Below, piece by piece: positions 1-10,163 of a stretch of DNA of 64,000 nt (position 1 is the stretch's first letter; every line of letters starts with the position of its first letter). The notes beneath the pieces were generated by a model that was given only the letters and a program-made list of their open reading frames with translations, did not search any database and had not been told where the DNA came from. The position numbers were made by a program, and so were the translations under genes. The stretch is from positions 310,001 to 374,000 of the forward strand of contig RSEE01000057.1 in the NCBI GenBank assembly GCA_003971905.1. The letters are read 5' to 3'. This DNA comes from Moniliella sp. 'wahieum'. Taxonomy: Eukaryota > Basidiomycota > Moniliellomycetes > Moniliellales > Moniliellaceae.

Positions 1-3000
1 CCATGGCGGGCCCCAGTAATGGTAGATTCGGCGATGGACGACGCATGGTTGATCGACTCGATCCAGCCTGCCACATCAATCCAGGACGCAGCAAACTGGG
101 TACAGATCGCATCATCCGTGTGGGCACCATCGAAAAATGTTAGCAAGTCAGGAGGGACCGGGCGGGACCATGCCCGGGGCCCTGCCCCCATTGAGGCGGG
201 CCCAACGGGGTAGAGCTTGGTATACTGGGAATATGAGAAAATGAACTGGTGCTTTTGTTGCCCTTTCTGCTGTCCAATCCACCACTCCCTAAGAACGAGG
301 AGGATTGGAAACCTAGGGGGCCTGGGGGGGGTGTGCTGGAACCAACACTGGGGCGCGAGCCTGCTTCATAGCCTGCGCGGCCAGAATGCTCCCGCTCCAC
401 ATCTCCTCCATCATGTTCCCCGGGCCCATCATGCACATCATGAGCCACGGGAGAATCAATGTCAAACGAACCGTCCCGTCCACTTTCCGCCTGTGGCAAT
501 TCTGGGGTCGGTCCAGAAGATTGGAGGGCCAGCAAGGCTGCATCAGCAACTGTGTTGGCCATAGGGCGCCGACGGTGAGATCGTGCAAGGTGGCGACGGC
601 TTTCTTCACGGCCAGATTGGACAGTAGTGGGGCTGACAGGGGATCCCGAAGCCCAACTTTCTTCACGGATCAGTTGGAGATCCCGCTCTCCAGGCCGCAG
701 ACGACGGGAACGACCCCTGTCAGTGGGTGCCAACGGAACAACTGGAATGCCCCCACTCTCAGCAGAGTTCCACCACGGCTGAGGGTGAGAAGGTGCTCCA
801 GAAATGGACGAAATAGCCTTGCAACTAGCTTCGTTACCGTCAGTGTCACACCCGCCCCATTTTCCCTGGGCTCTCAGTTGCGGGGGTTTGCAGATGGGTC
901 CTTGCTCTCGGGCGGCAAGGTCCATTTTTTGAAGGTGAGGAGATGTGAGAACGGGGATGCGGTGCATGCGACGGAGCAAGCCTTTAAGAGCCCCAAACGA
1001 GACAAACCGCCGTGGGTCAATCCCCAACTCGTCGGCGTTTGTCTCTGCACACCATTCCCCCACCGTTTTGGTTGGGGTGAACGCAGCAAATAGTTGAAGC
1101 AGCTTGGCATGCCCCACTATAGGGAACCGAGGGCGTGTAACGTACTGGCCACACTCGGTAAACAAGGCCGTATTACCTCCCTCTCGGGCCAGGAGTGGAC
1201 GAATAGTGTAGACGTTGGAGTACTGGAACATGTCGTTCATGGTAATACAGCCATAAATAAAAGGTGCTCCATGCACTGTCGCGTGAGATCCAAATCGGCG
1301 TCAGCTAACTGTGCGATACGACGCACATGGCGGACCCCGTCGATGAAGGGCACAACCTGGTCAAATGGCAAAGCATATCAGTTCTGCAACTAGTGTGTAC
1401 CTAGGTACAATAACGTGGGAAGGGAAAGCAAACGTACCTTGGTCATGGTGAGGTCCCAATCTCCGGTGATGCGTTCGGTTAAGTTGAGCAGGGCAACTGG
1501 CACATCCCAATCGTGAGCCTCGGGGGGGTTGGGGTACGTGGGGAAAAGTTTGACATTGATAGCATCTTGCACGGTCCGACCGAGCCCATGAGGAGGCTCG
1601 CGACGCTTGGGGAGCAGCCCCTGAGATACAGGCGAAAATAAAGTGGGGCCAGGAAGACTGGGATCTTGATCTAGGCCTTCTTTGGTCATGGGACCTGCAG
1701 CTGCTTGGGACAAATTGGACAGGTATTGCTGTAGCCGTTTCCCCTCGTCTGAGTCTCCAAGCGATTGAAGTACTTTGGCTTCCAGCTCATCCTCGACCTT
1801 GTTTGCCCTATCCCAGTCAGGGGAGAAGAACTTTCTTTTCTGGCGAGGCGGAGAGAGGTGGTTTCGGCGCATAATGCTCTCGGCCACTTGAGGGGAATTG
1901 ACTGCAAGCCTAGGGGTGGTGGGATCGGAATGACGAAAGTTGGTATGCGGCTCAATGGGTAAAGAGATAAAGGACTCGCAATACGAGTTGAGATCTTCGT
2001 AGAGCTGTTCGCAGACATTGTGCATACGACGCAAGTTGTGGGGTTGACTTAGAAACCCCGAAGAAAGTTCGAGGTCGCGTAGAGATCGAGCGCATTTCCG
2101 CACCACGCTCTCGTACGCCATTGTGTTTGCTCCCTCTTCAAAGACAAAACACAAGTTGTACACTAAGTTCATCCGTTCATACTTTTCGTGTTGCAGGGCA
2201 ACCGGATGCGAAACGATCTTGTATCCTGTCGGTCCACGGGAAAAATAGGACGATTGGGATGACGAGGGAGAAGACGAAGTTGCCTTGAAGGAAGATTGCT
2301 CATTCGTATGGTGATGTGACTTCTTCTTTTGGGGATGCCCTTCCAAACTGGAAGGACGTAGGGCAGGGACAGAACAGATGAGCAAACGACCGCACATGGT
2401 TGGGGGAGGGATCAGGAGATGATCCACCTTCTTGAAGTCAAATATCTGTGGAGATGCCGCTGGAGGGGCGGGTGATGAGAAGGAAGCTTCATCTCCCGAA
2501 AAACAGTTGCCGAGGGAAGTCGGTGGTGTCAAGGCACTTTGTTCTTCTTGATCCCGTCTCTTCCTGCGGTGAGGAGGGCATATATTTGCACTGTCCGAAC
2601 CCTCCGCGGCACGGATCGTGATGCCGCTCGCTCCCGAGTTGAGATTGACCAAGGTAGGGGCGGGTGTATCATTGAGCGACAGAGAACTTAAGCCAGGATC
2701 GTCGAGACACAACCGGTGCGAGATACTGCTGGGGGAGGTGCTACTCGGGCATGCGTCCCGACACGGGGTGGTGGGTGGCCCGGACCCGGATATGGGAGCA
2801 AGGATACTCGAGACACGGTCAACGCCCTTGGAAGCAGGGTCAAATCGGGTATGACGCAAGTCTCGCAGGTGGGCGGGGGCCGAGGGGGGCGAGTGGAGCA
2901 CGAAGGTGTGGTGTCGGTTTGCGGCATCGGGCGTTGGGCCGGGCCAGGCTCCGGGCTGGACTGGCCAGCGACGCTGCCCTCGGGCACATCGTACAGGACG

Positions 3001-3092
3001 ATGGGGCCGTGCTGAGGGTGGAAGATGGCGAAGAAGACGCTGACGAGGCGAGGGATGCCCGTGCCGTCGCCTGCCTGGAGCATTGCCGCCAT
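1..3092 (-). CDS. NPR2: Nitrogen permease regulator 2 (NPR2/NPRL2), 3' end cut by window edge
   Basis: NPR2 is a subunit of SEACIT/GATOR1, the GTPase-activating complex that restrains TORC1 at the vacuole or lysosome when amino acids are scarce. The start chosen at 3092 is followed by the family N-terminus (PRLVSVFFAIFHPQHGP, then VLYDVPEGSV). A Ser/Pro-rich insert follows, then the core: FDFKKVDHLLIPPP, the KYERMNLVYNLCFVFEEGA strand, VVRKCARSLRDLE, and ITGDWDLTMTK. An intron at 1357-1437 (GTACGT donor, CTGAT branch) joins this to VPFIDGVRHVRRIAQLADADLDL. FQYSNVYTIRPL and a Ser/Gly-rich insert come next. The C-terminal motif FFDGAHTDDAICTQF lies at about 70-150 and runs off the left edge. 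The frame changes near 2850, near 1265 (T run) and near 150 without convincing splice sites, so indels are likely. The identification is secure; exact exon joins are not. Confidence 0.88.
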
Positions 3093-4333
3093 GGCAGCCG
3101 GTTCGGGGGGCTGGTGGTGGTGGCGAGCTGGCGGTGTTGGGCGGAAAAGACAACACCCGCAAAAATATATTGGACGTTGGAACTTCGATCGAGATGCACG
3201 CAGCATGGACGCGCGCGCCCCACGCCCACACACGCGCACGCTGTCCGGCGCCTGAACGTTTGAAACGCGCCACGTAGAAGTCACCAGTTGCCGCGTACCC
3301 AAGCCTGACATGCTTGAAGCTTCGCGTGAAGCTCGAGATCTGAGATCTGAGAGGCCCCGGCGGCCCCAACGCCCTCAGCGCCTCCACACTCTCCGCCTCA
3401 GGTGAGACCCAGGATCCATCCATCACGCCGATCACGCCGATGTGATCACCGATAACCCATTCGCGAGTTTATCGATTGTCGATTGTCGGTTGTTGGTCGA
3501 TTATCGCAGTGAATATTGAATAGGCTTTGTCCGTCGATGATCGATGACCGGTGACCGGTGACCGGTGGACAATGATCGATGATCTATGATAATCGATGAT
3601 GCATGACAGAGGTTCTGCGCTCCCTCCTGCACCAACCAACATTTACGCCAGCAAACTCACCTGAATCCTCACAGCTGCACTCAGCATTCCATCCATGGAA
3701 CATCCAACGTTGTGCAATGGCGTCCGCTGTCTGTACCCCTGGGTTGTTGTCACTTCGCGCGCGTCCCTCGTGTTTACCGAAAGGGAGCATGCTCCCTTCG
3801 ATCTAGATCCATGTTCTCTCTCCTAATAGCGGAGGGGTGAAGAGGGTGGGGCCATTTCATTGTATGCCTACTGATGTCGGCTTCACTTGATTTGTATCAC
3901 CATCCTCTTGCCATTCTTCAGCTTTGGTTCAGACAACTCTGGTGCATCTCCCAACTTTGCAGCAGTCACAGACCGGTGACCACACTAGGTCTTGTTTTTG
4001 TTCTTCCAGTTTGTTGCCATTGAAATCCAGTATCCAGTCTCCTCCACACACAGGGCTCCGCTGAGAATCCTACTAGTGTCTAGCTGTTTCGAGTGTCTAG
4101 TTGTTCTAGTGACGGGACCTGTCTAACCCTGACGTTTCCCTACTATTTGTCGGCACAGTAGAAGTATGACATGTTCAGTTGATTAGACAAGGACAGCCAT
4201 CAGTATAAAACGAGAAGTAGAGATGTTGGAGAACGAATAAAGATGGTGGAACCTGGAGTTGGACACTTGCGCAAGCGCGTTTGGTTGTAAAGGTATTACG
4301 GGGACTGTGAATAGAAGAAATGCTCTAAGCTCA
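3093..4333. other. Intergenic region between NPR2 start and LYS1 stop
   Basis: No gene was recognised. The half next to NPR2 holds a cluster of ATCGAT-type words and a triplicated GACCGGT unit (3545-3568). Only short open frames occur. It should contain the NPR2 promoter and LYS1 3' end. Confidence 0.6.
3432..3606. promoter_or_regulatory. ATCGAT/GATCGATG cluster upstream of NPR2
   Basis: Repeated ATCGATG, TCGATTGTCG, GATAAC and TTATCG words sit about 340-510 bp upstream of the NPR2 start. Similar words recur before several other genes in this window (16.5, 17.1, 48.6 and 51.6 kb). GATA-type words are present in both orientations. A regulatory role is inferred from recurrence and position only. 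Confidence 0.35.
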
Positions 4334-5513
4334 CTAGGCTTGAGCCTTCTTCTCGGCCGCAGCGCGTGCAAGGTGGTGGTCGAACAGGCGTTCGGCGCGC
4401 GTCCAGACTGCGCCCTCGCCCTCGGCTGGAGAAGGGTTGACGGGACCCTTGACCCCCGTCACCAGAGGCAGTTGCAGAAGCGAGGGCAACAGATCAGCAC
4501 TGAAGCCTTCGCTTGCTTCGCGGGGAAGCAGTGTGGGAAGGTGGTCAATCGAAATGACAGTCAATGGCTCCCCTTCAGCGGCCACACCGGTGAGCGGCAC
4601 ATCGACCGTTGGCTCATCAAACGTGGTGTTGATGTTGTAGATAGGGATTGGGTTGTTGGGGTTGGTCGTGTCACAACTCACGTCCACGACCGAGCCAAGA
4701 CGGCGGTTCTTGCCAGCAGCTTCAATGAACTCTTGGGTGAGGAAAGGAGGAATCTTCTCGCGAAGGTAGATGGCGTTGAGGAAGATGTCCACATCGAGCA
4801 TTTCGGGGTACGGACCCGACTTGGCCGTCGTCTCTGCGATATCCAAGCGGACAATGTCCTCCGGCGCAACCCCAGCCTTCTCGAAAAAGTCGATTGCTCC
4901 ACGGCCGCAGCGTCCGAGGGCGCCAACCACCAACGCGCGCACCTTGCCATCTGGGCGCGACTTGCGGATCACCTCGATGCGCTGCTGGGCGTGCTTGACG
5001 AGCTCGTCCTCGTTCGGGTAAAAGTCTTGCTTACCCAACCGCTTTCCCTCAACCTGCTCAGCAAGTGCCAGTAGACCCAATGCAGCACCAGCAAATCCTG
5101 CGTGCCAGCCAAATGCAGCAACCCGACGGCCGTTGGCGTCCTCTAGAAACTCGAGATCGTACAGCTTACCACCGCCCTGCTGAAAGCGGTCCAGGACGTC
5201 GACCCAGCCACCTTGGTTCTTGTAGCAGTGGGCGAATTGGATGTGCGTGTGGGGCAGAGGAGGTCCCGGAGCTGGGAGTTCCTTGAGCCCGAAATAGGGA
5301 TTTCCTTGTCGATCGTGGGCCACGTGTTGTAGGGCGCCAGCTTGGCGCCGACCGCCTCAAATTCTTCGTCGTCAAAAATGCGCTGGGGGTCACGCTCCAC
5401 CGTTACGTCTCCCACCCAGCATCAATCAGGGCCTTGGCGGTGGTAGGGGTGAGAGCGGAGTGCTCATGGGGCTTAGCCTCGCTACGGAGGTAGATGCGCT
5501 GCTGCTGGGACAT
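4334..5513 (-). CDS. LYS1: Saccharopine dehydrogenase, NAD+, L-lysine-forming (LYS1)
   Basis: This enzyme catalyses the last step of the fungal alpha-aminoadipate pathway: saccharopine plus NAD+ gives lysine plus 2-oxoglutarate. The start at 5513 gives MSQQQRIYLRSEAKPHEHSA, the usual N-terminus. The rest follows in order: ERDPQRIFDDEEFEAVGA, FGLKELPAPGPPLPHTHIQF, AHCYKNQGGW, the Rossmann segment VVGALGRCGRGAIDFFEKAG, DIFLNAIYL and SIDHLPTLLPREAS, ending in AEKKAQA. Total length is about 375-390 residues, normal for the family. The final residues are not a canonical peroxisomal SKL signal. Two single-base frame breaks occur, at about 5412 (just before VTVERDP) and about 5297 (ATTTCGGG, before FGLKELP). 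Neither has splice signals, so sequencing indels are likely. No intron was seen. Confidence 0.93.
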
Positions 5514-6841
5514 TCTGGGTGGTGGGCTGGAGGGAAGAAAGTGGGCAGTGGGGGGGGGGCAGTGGCGAATGGTGGGGGGGCAACGAAAGAAAAGCCTCGC
5601 ACGGGCTTTTTATGGCGGTCGGGTTAGCTGTCTGGCAGCTGTGACTGCGGCTGTGACTAGGCTTGGGCTCAGCGCTCATATCCAGTTGCCCGGATTTGCG
5701 ACGCACCAGTTTTTTCTTCTCCCCCGTCTGCCAAGGGGAGATGGGCACTCCCCGATTCCTCCTCCTCCCCCCCTCGCGAAATCAGACTCGACCCAACCGC
5801 ACCGGTCCATATGTTGGATGGCTTGTGTTGGTTTGCTTGGGCATACGTTGGTCTGCAGCCGGGGTGGTCTTGCTACCCCCGCGCGCCTTCTTCTTTTATT
5901 TAGTATATGTACCCTGTATGGTTGGTGGAGCCGGCCCCGCCATCCCCTCAGCCTCCATTCCCCTCGTTATGCTCTTCCCTTTAAAGTTTTTGTCTCTTGT
6001 GACCCCACCCTCCATCCACCCCATTTTCTAGGCCCTTTGGGCCGGATTTGCACTCCATCCGCCCCCCTCTTACTTCCCTAGTCTCACACCACAGTCCCTT
6101 CCTTGTATGCCACGAGATGTAGCTCTTAGAGAGTTGGGGATGCATGGTATGGTATGGTATGGTATGGTATGGTATGGTATGGTATGGTATGGTATGGTAT
6201 GGTATGGTATGGTATCGACCGGCCCATCCCAGTGGCTGATCGAAGATGCCAGAAAGAGGTTCAATTGAAATGGGAAGGGTGCGCCATGCCAGCAGCTCAA
6301 TATGTCGAGGCTCAACGTCAACGCCATACTCATCCTGCACCGCCGGCGTCCGTTGCCCTCACCTTCCTCAGTCTGATGGGCCTTAGCGAGTCAGGCCAGA
6401 AAGATGGGTTGGGGATGCACAGATCGCGCCCTCGTGCCCAACCCCTCCGAGAGATGGACGATGGAGCGTGCACGCCTTGCCCCATCTCCTGCGCCGCACC
6501 TTGGGCAGGGTTTTCATTTTCTACCTTGGTTGCGCTCCCACCAACCACCACGAGACGGGGTCCTACTACCTTCTCTCATCTCGTCTATAGTAACAGAGAT
6601 TCGGTTTCAGAGTCCTGGTTGAATGAGGGGTCGTATTGGTGACTAGGGGCAGGCGCAGGGCACCATCCCGGATCGGGGGGCAAGGCATGGGCATGGTGGT
6701 CGCCTGGGTGGACAAGTTAGCAACCAGAGCCAGCAGACGTCGCGCCAGTCCCGGTGGAAGGAGAGAAGTACGGAATCAGAGGAGAAAGGGGCGCAAACGA
6801 ACCTGGCCAGGAAGAGGGTGCGAGCTAGCTGGTCGCATGGC
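5514..6841. other. Intergenic region between LYS1 start and bL34m stop
   Basis: The 5' leader of LYS1 has long G runs on this strand (C on the coding strand) at 5550-5580. The region also contains the ATGGT microsatellite described separately. No gene was recognised; the short frames around the repeat are created by its pentamer periodicity. Confidence 0.6.
6144..6215. repeat. (ATGGT)n pentanucleotide microsatellite, about 14 perfect copies
   Basis: About 72 bases of uninterrupted ATGGT units are visible, ending in GGTATCGACC. No subtelomeric gene or terminal repeat of the TTAGGG type is nearby, so it is read as an internal microsatellite. Length is likely to vary between strains and may be mis-sized in the assembly. 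Confidence 0.95.
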
Positions 6842-7212
6842 TCAATGGGAGAGGTAGTGGCGGCCCTTGGCGCGCCGACGAGCCAGGATCTTACGGCCAG
6901 CCTTGGTGCGGAGCCGGGCGCGGAAGCCGAATTTGCGCTTGCGCTTCTGGGTGTTGGGCTGGTAGTCGGTACCACGGCAGACGTGGCGCTTGAGCATGCC
7001 AGGCGTAGAGGGGAGCAGGGCAGAGGTGGGGGAGAGCCACGGACCAGACCGCTGGAGTGGAAACGCGGGACGAGCCCGGCGAGCAGCGGCGCCGAGGGAG
7101 CGGCAGGGGCGCGGGCGAGCGCAACGGGGCGCACAATGGCCGTGCCGCTGGGCGCGCGGACAGAGGCACGCAGGACACGCACCGTCGACGAGAAGCGGAA
7201 GGAGCTGCGCAT
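6842..7212 (-). CDS. MRPL34: Mitochondrial large-subunit ribosomal protein bL34m
   Basis: The C-terminal half is a textbook bL34: [19 protein letters not shown], then [19 protein letters not shown] and a terminal SH before the stop. It would act in the mitochondrial ribosome. The start at 7212 gives a Ser/Arg/Ala-rich, acid-poor N-terminus ([19 protein letters not shown]) typical of a matrix-targeting presequence. The presequence and the bL34 core are in different frames, with the change near 7010-7070. That could be an indel, or an unrecognised short intron. The ATG immediately before [14 protein letters not shown] is too close to the core to be the true start of an imported protein. Core identity is firm; the N-terminal join is provisional. 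Confidence 0.82.
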
Positions 7213-8003
7213 CGTCTCGGCTGGGCTGGTGGTCGCGCTACTCGTGTTGGCGCCCGTCAGCACGACCAGTGGCCCGCCAGGAAGGTCCCGGGCGGAACGG
7301 GAGGGAACAAACACCATTCCGCCCTCGGCTCGCTGGTTGAACATGAACTTGAAACGTTCAAGTTCAAGTGACTATTGAAGCTCTGGGGTCTGGAAGCCGG
7401 GTGCCTGAAATGTAAAACGTTGCATGCCATCCTGCAAAACATCGATCGACGCCGCCCAAACCGTCGCCTGCCTATATTCCCTCGCTGCGCTCCAGCCGCC
7501 CAAGCAGCAGCCCGGTGCTCATGCCACCAGCCTCTGGGCTTGCTATGCGACGGCACGGGTACCAATGGCATCCTACACCAGCCCAGACCAGCCCCACCCT
7601 CATCCAACCAAGAGCTACAAGTACAACGTACATTGGAACGTCAGGGAGCCATCCGGATCCCCGAGGCAGAGGAACAGGAACTCGAACGAGAGGGAGAGCG
7701 GGTAGGACAAAGGAATTACCAAAACGGGGGTAGGACCTCATAGCGAGGTCCACGGTCAGGGTGTCCTACGCAACAGCCCAATCCGCCAGGGACTGGGAGG
7801 GGGGTGGCGAGCCGAGAAGGAGAAGGACAGGCAGGTAGACGGAGGTATATCAAGAGTGGGGTAGGGCCGCCCCGAAAGGCGCTCTACCCATGGTAAACGG
7901 TGGAGGATTCTTATCCAGGAGGTTTCTCCTGGAGGGGGGGATTAGAAGGAGGTCAGGCTAAAGGCCAAAGGGCAGACCGCCCGAAATTAAGGAGAAAAAG
8001 AAA
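7213..8003. other. Intergenic region between bL34m start and kinase stop
   Basis: Promoter and leader of the bL34m gene, plus the 3' end of the kinase gene. Several short frames overlap on both strands but none resembles a known protein. Confidence 0.5.
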
Positions 8004-10163
8004 TTAACACAGCAAATGCTCCATCCCCTCGACCAGGACGGGGACATCGGATGCGGGGTAGTAGATGGGCTCGGTGCTTTCTCCCCCTTGGCCTCGCCAG
8101 CTTCCGGGGGCGCAAGCCACGGCGCATGGACGCGAAGCAAGCCGCAAGGGTGCTTTTGACCTGCCCCGCCGAAGGTCGTTCCAGCGGATCGGTCGACACC
8201 CATGGTCTCAACCAACGCGCGCGCCGCATCCGGCAACCGTCCTCCGCCGGGCAAGACAATAGCTGGCGTACCGTCGCGGTAGGGCGCAGGAGGCAAGGGG
8301 GAGGTACTCGCTACCAAACTTTCAGAGACCGGGTCCGAGTCGGGATCTTTGCGGTCCAGGTGGGTGCACTTGCGGTCGCGCAAGGACCCGGGAAAGGGTG
8401 AACGAACCGCGCCAACGCTTGGGCTTCGATCCGTTGGGCTTGCACACAGGCGCGGAGGGGGAGACGAAGCTGACCGCGTTGCGGTGGTGGAGAAGGATCG
8501 GACGAGGTGTCCACCATGTGAGTCTACCCGCGCCGCGTCAAAGGCGGAGAAGCATGGGCATCGACCAACGAAGTGGAAGAATGCGAGTACAACGACGCAG
8601 ACGATGCGCCCAACCCAAGCCCAACGTAGACGGTGACACGTTGGGAAGATAAAGTTGACGGAAATCTTCGTCCACTCCGAGGAGGCCAGCTACGGCGCGT
8701 GCGGCTTTGCGAGTCCCATGCGGACTGCCAACGAAGCTCCCAAGCCTAGACCGAGACCCGCAAGCCCGTCTGGCTCTTGTTCCACCAGCGCATCGGGTAC
8801 TGCGGTGCGGTGGACAAGTGGTGCACGGGCGCGTAGAGATGGGAGGAGGGTGCGGAGGTAAGCCCGGGGGAGGAGCAGAGATCAGAAGAAACACAAGTCG
8901 AGCTAGCCGAACTGGGCAGGCGAAGCGGCAGACCCGAAACGGATGTGGCAACTGGGCCAGCCAAACCTGACCCCCCTAACCCGGATCCCGAGCCCAACCC
9001 GGATCCCGAAGCAGCCGAAAGGATTGGTTCCATAGGTGTGGGAGAGACTGGCGCGTAGCTCGATCCTGTTCCTCCGTTTGGAAAAAGTGGGCTTTGCGAT
9101 GCAACAGTCGACCATGGAGGAGGCCTTGCTAAACGGCTCGACCCCACACGCTAGGCTGTACAGAACAGCACCCAAACTCCAAATATCAATCGCATAGTCG
9201 AAACCTTCGTGGCTATCTTGCCGCGCATGCATGCCGTGCACCGGGGGCGAGACGGGGAAGAAGGAGGACGAGTGCGAAGCGAGCCAGAACGGGTCAACTC
9301 GGGAGCTCCATAGGCCGGAGTGGAGAGACCTGCACCGTCAGTGGGCAGGTGGTCTGGGTCGAGCCAAAGGGTGGAGTTGAAGTCGCATAGTTTGATGCTC
9401 AGGTCTTCGGTCAACTAGATTGATTACAGGGAGGTCAGCATTGCCATCTTGACGCTCAAATGCAATAGAATAAAAGACAGAGACAAAGAGATACGTACCA
9501 ACACATTTTCCTTCTTGAGATCGGCGTGGACTGCACCTTGCTTATGCATCCAATCCAGTACATCGGCCAATTCCCACGCCCAGCGAAGCCAGCGGGCCAG
9601 GCTGATGGCATACGGATGTTGCTCACAAAACGTGGCCAGCGAAGTGGGCAGAAGCTCGAGGACGATCGTCACCTCAGCCGAGGGCGCCGGCCCCTCGCCC
9701 GACTCGGACGGCTCGTACTGCACATCCAACAATCGCACAATGCCCCTGTGACCTGACAGGCGGCGAAGGGAGAAGACTTCGTCGAGGCCCAAGGCCTGGG
9801 AAACCGAGTCAGAGTACAGGCGCTTGATGGCACACAACTGCCAGTGGGGATGGGCTTGCGCGCCCACCGCAGCTGAAGCTGGAGTTGAGGAGGGAGAGGG
9901 GGCACGCGGAGCCAGTGCAGGTGCCCAGGCGCCCAGGTACACTTGGCAGTTACGTCCCTCGCCCAGAATGAGGTCAGGGCGATGTGGCGCACGAAGGAGT
10001 GCGGTGGGGTGGTGCGGTACTGCTGGCGAATGAAGGCAGCCTCCTGCTGGCGCTGGACGTTGGAGCGGCGGCCGGTGGAGCGGCGGACAGGCAGGGCGGA
10101 CGAAGGTGAGCGCGGAGAGGAGGAGGGGGGTATGGGCGGGAGAGTCGCGTTTGATGCAGACAT
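8004..10163 (-). CDS. Atypical serine/threonine protein kinase
   Basis: A protein kinase domain is clear in order: glycine loop LGEGRNCQVYLG, the VAIK-type CAIKRLYSD, VTIVLELLPTSLATF (hinge), the catalytic loop HADLKKENVL, the metal-binding DFNST in place of DFG, the activation-loop end TPAYGAPEL, and the alpha-F segment DYAIDIWSLGAVLYSLACG. An intron at 9415-9498 (GTACGT, CTGACC branch, CTAG acceptor) separates the catalytic loop from DFN. The N-terminus is Pro/Ser-rich and begins at MSASNATLPPIPP (10163). The C-terminal part is Ser/Pro/Gly-rich and probably ends in VLVEGMEHLLC before the stop at 8004-8006. Frame breaks occur near 9965, 9245, 9090 and several points below 8950. I cannot assign a subfamily. 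The HRD arginine is alanine and the DFG glycine is asparagine, but catalytic Asp residues are kept. Confidence 0.75.

Noticed and set aside
140-1276. A 378-codon minus-strand frame that looks like a separate gene
   Set aside because: Its first part (FQYSNVYTIRPL and FVSFGALKGLLRRMHRI) is the NPR2 C-terminal region and joins the upstream exon through the 1357-1437 intron.
6144-6215. Telomere or subtelomere repeat
   Set aside because: The unit is ATGGT, internal, bordered by housekeeping genes on both sides, and unlike known fungal telomere units.
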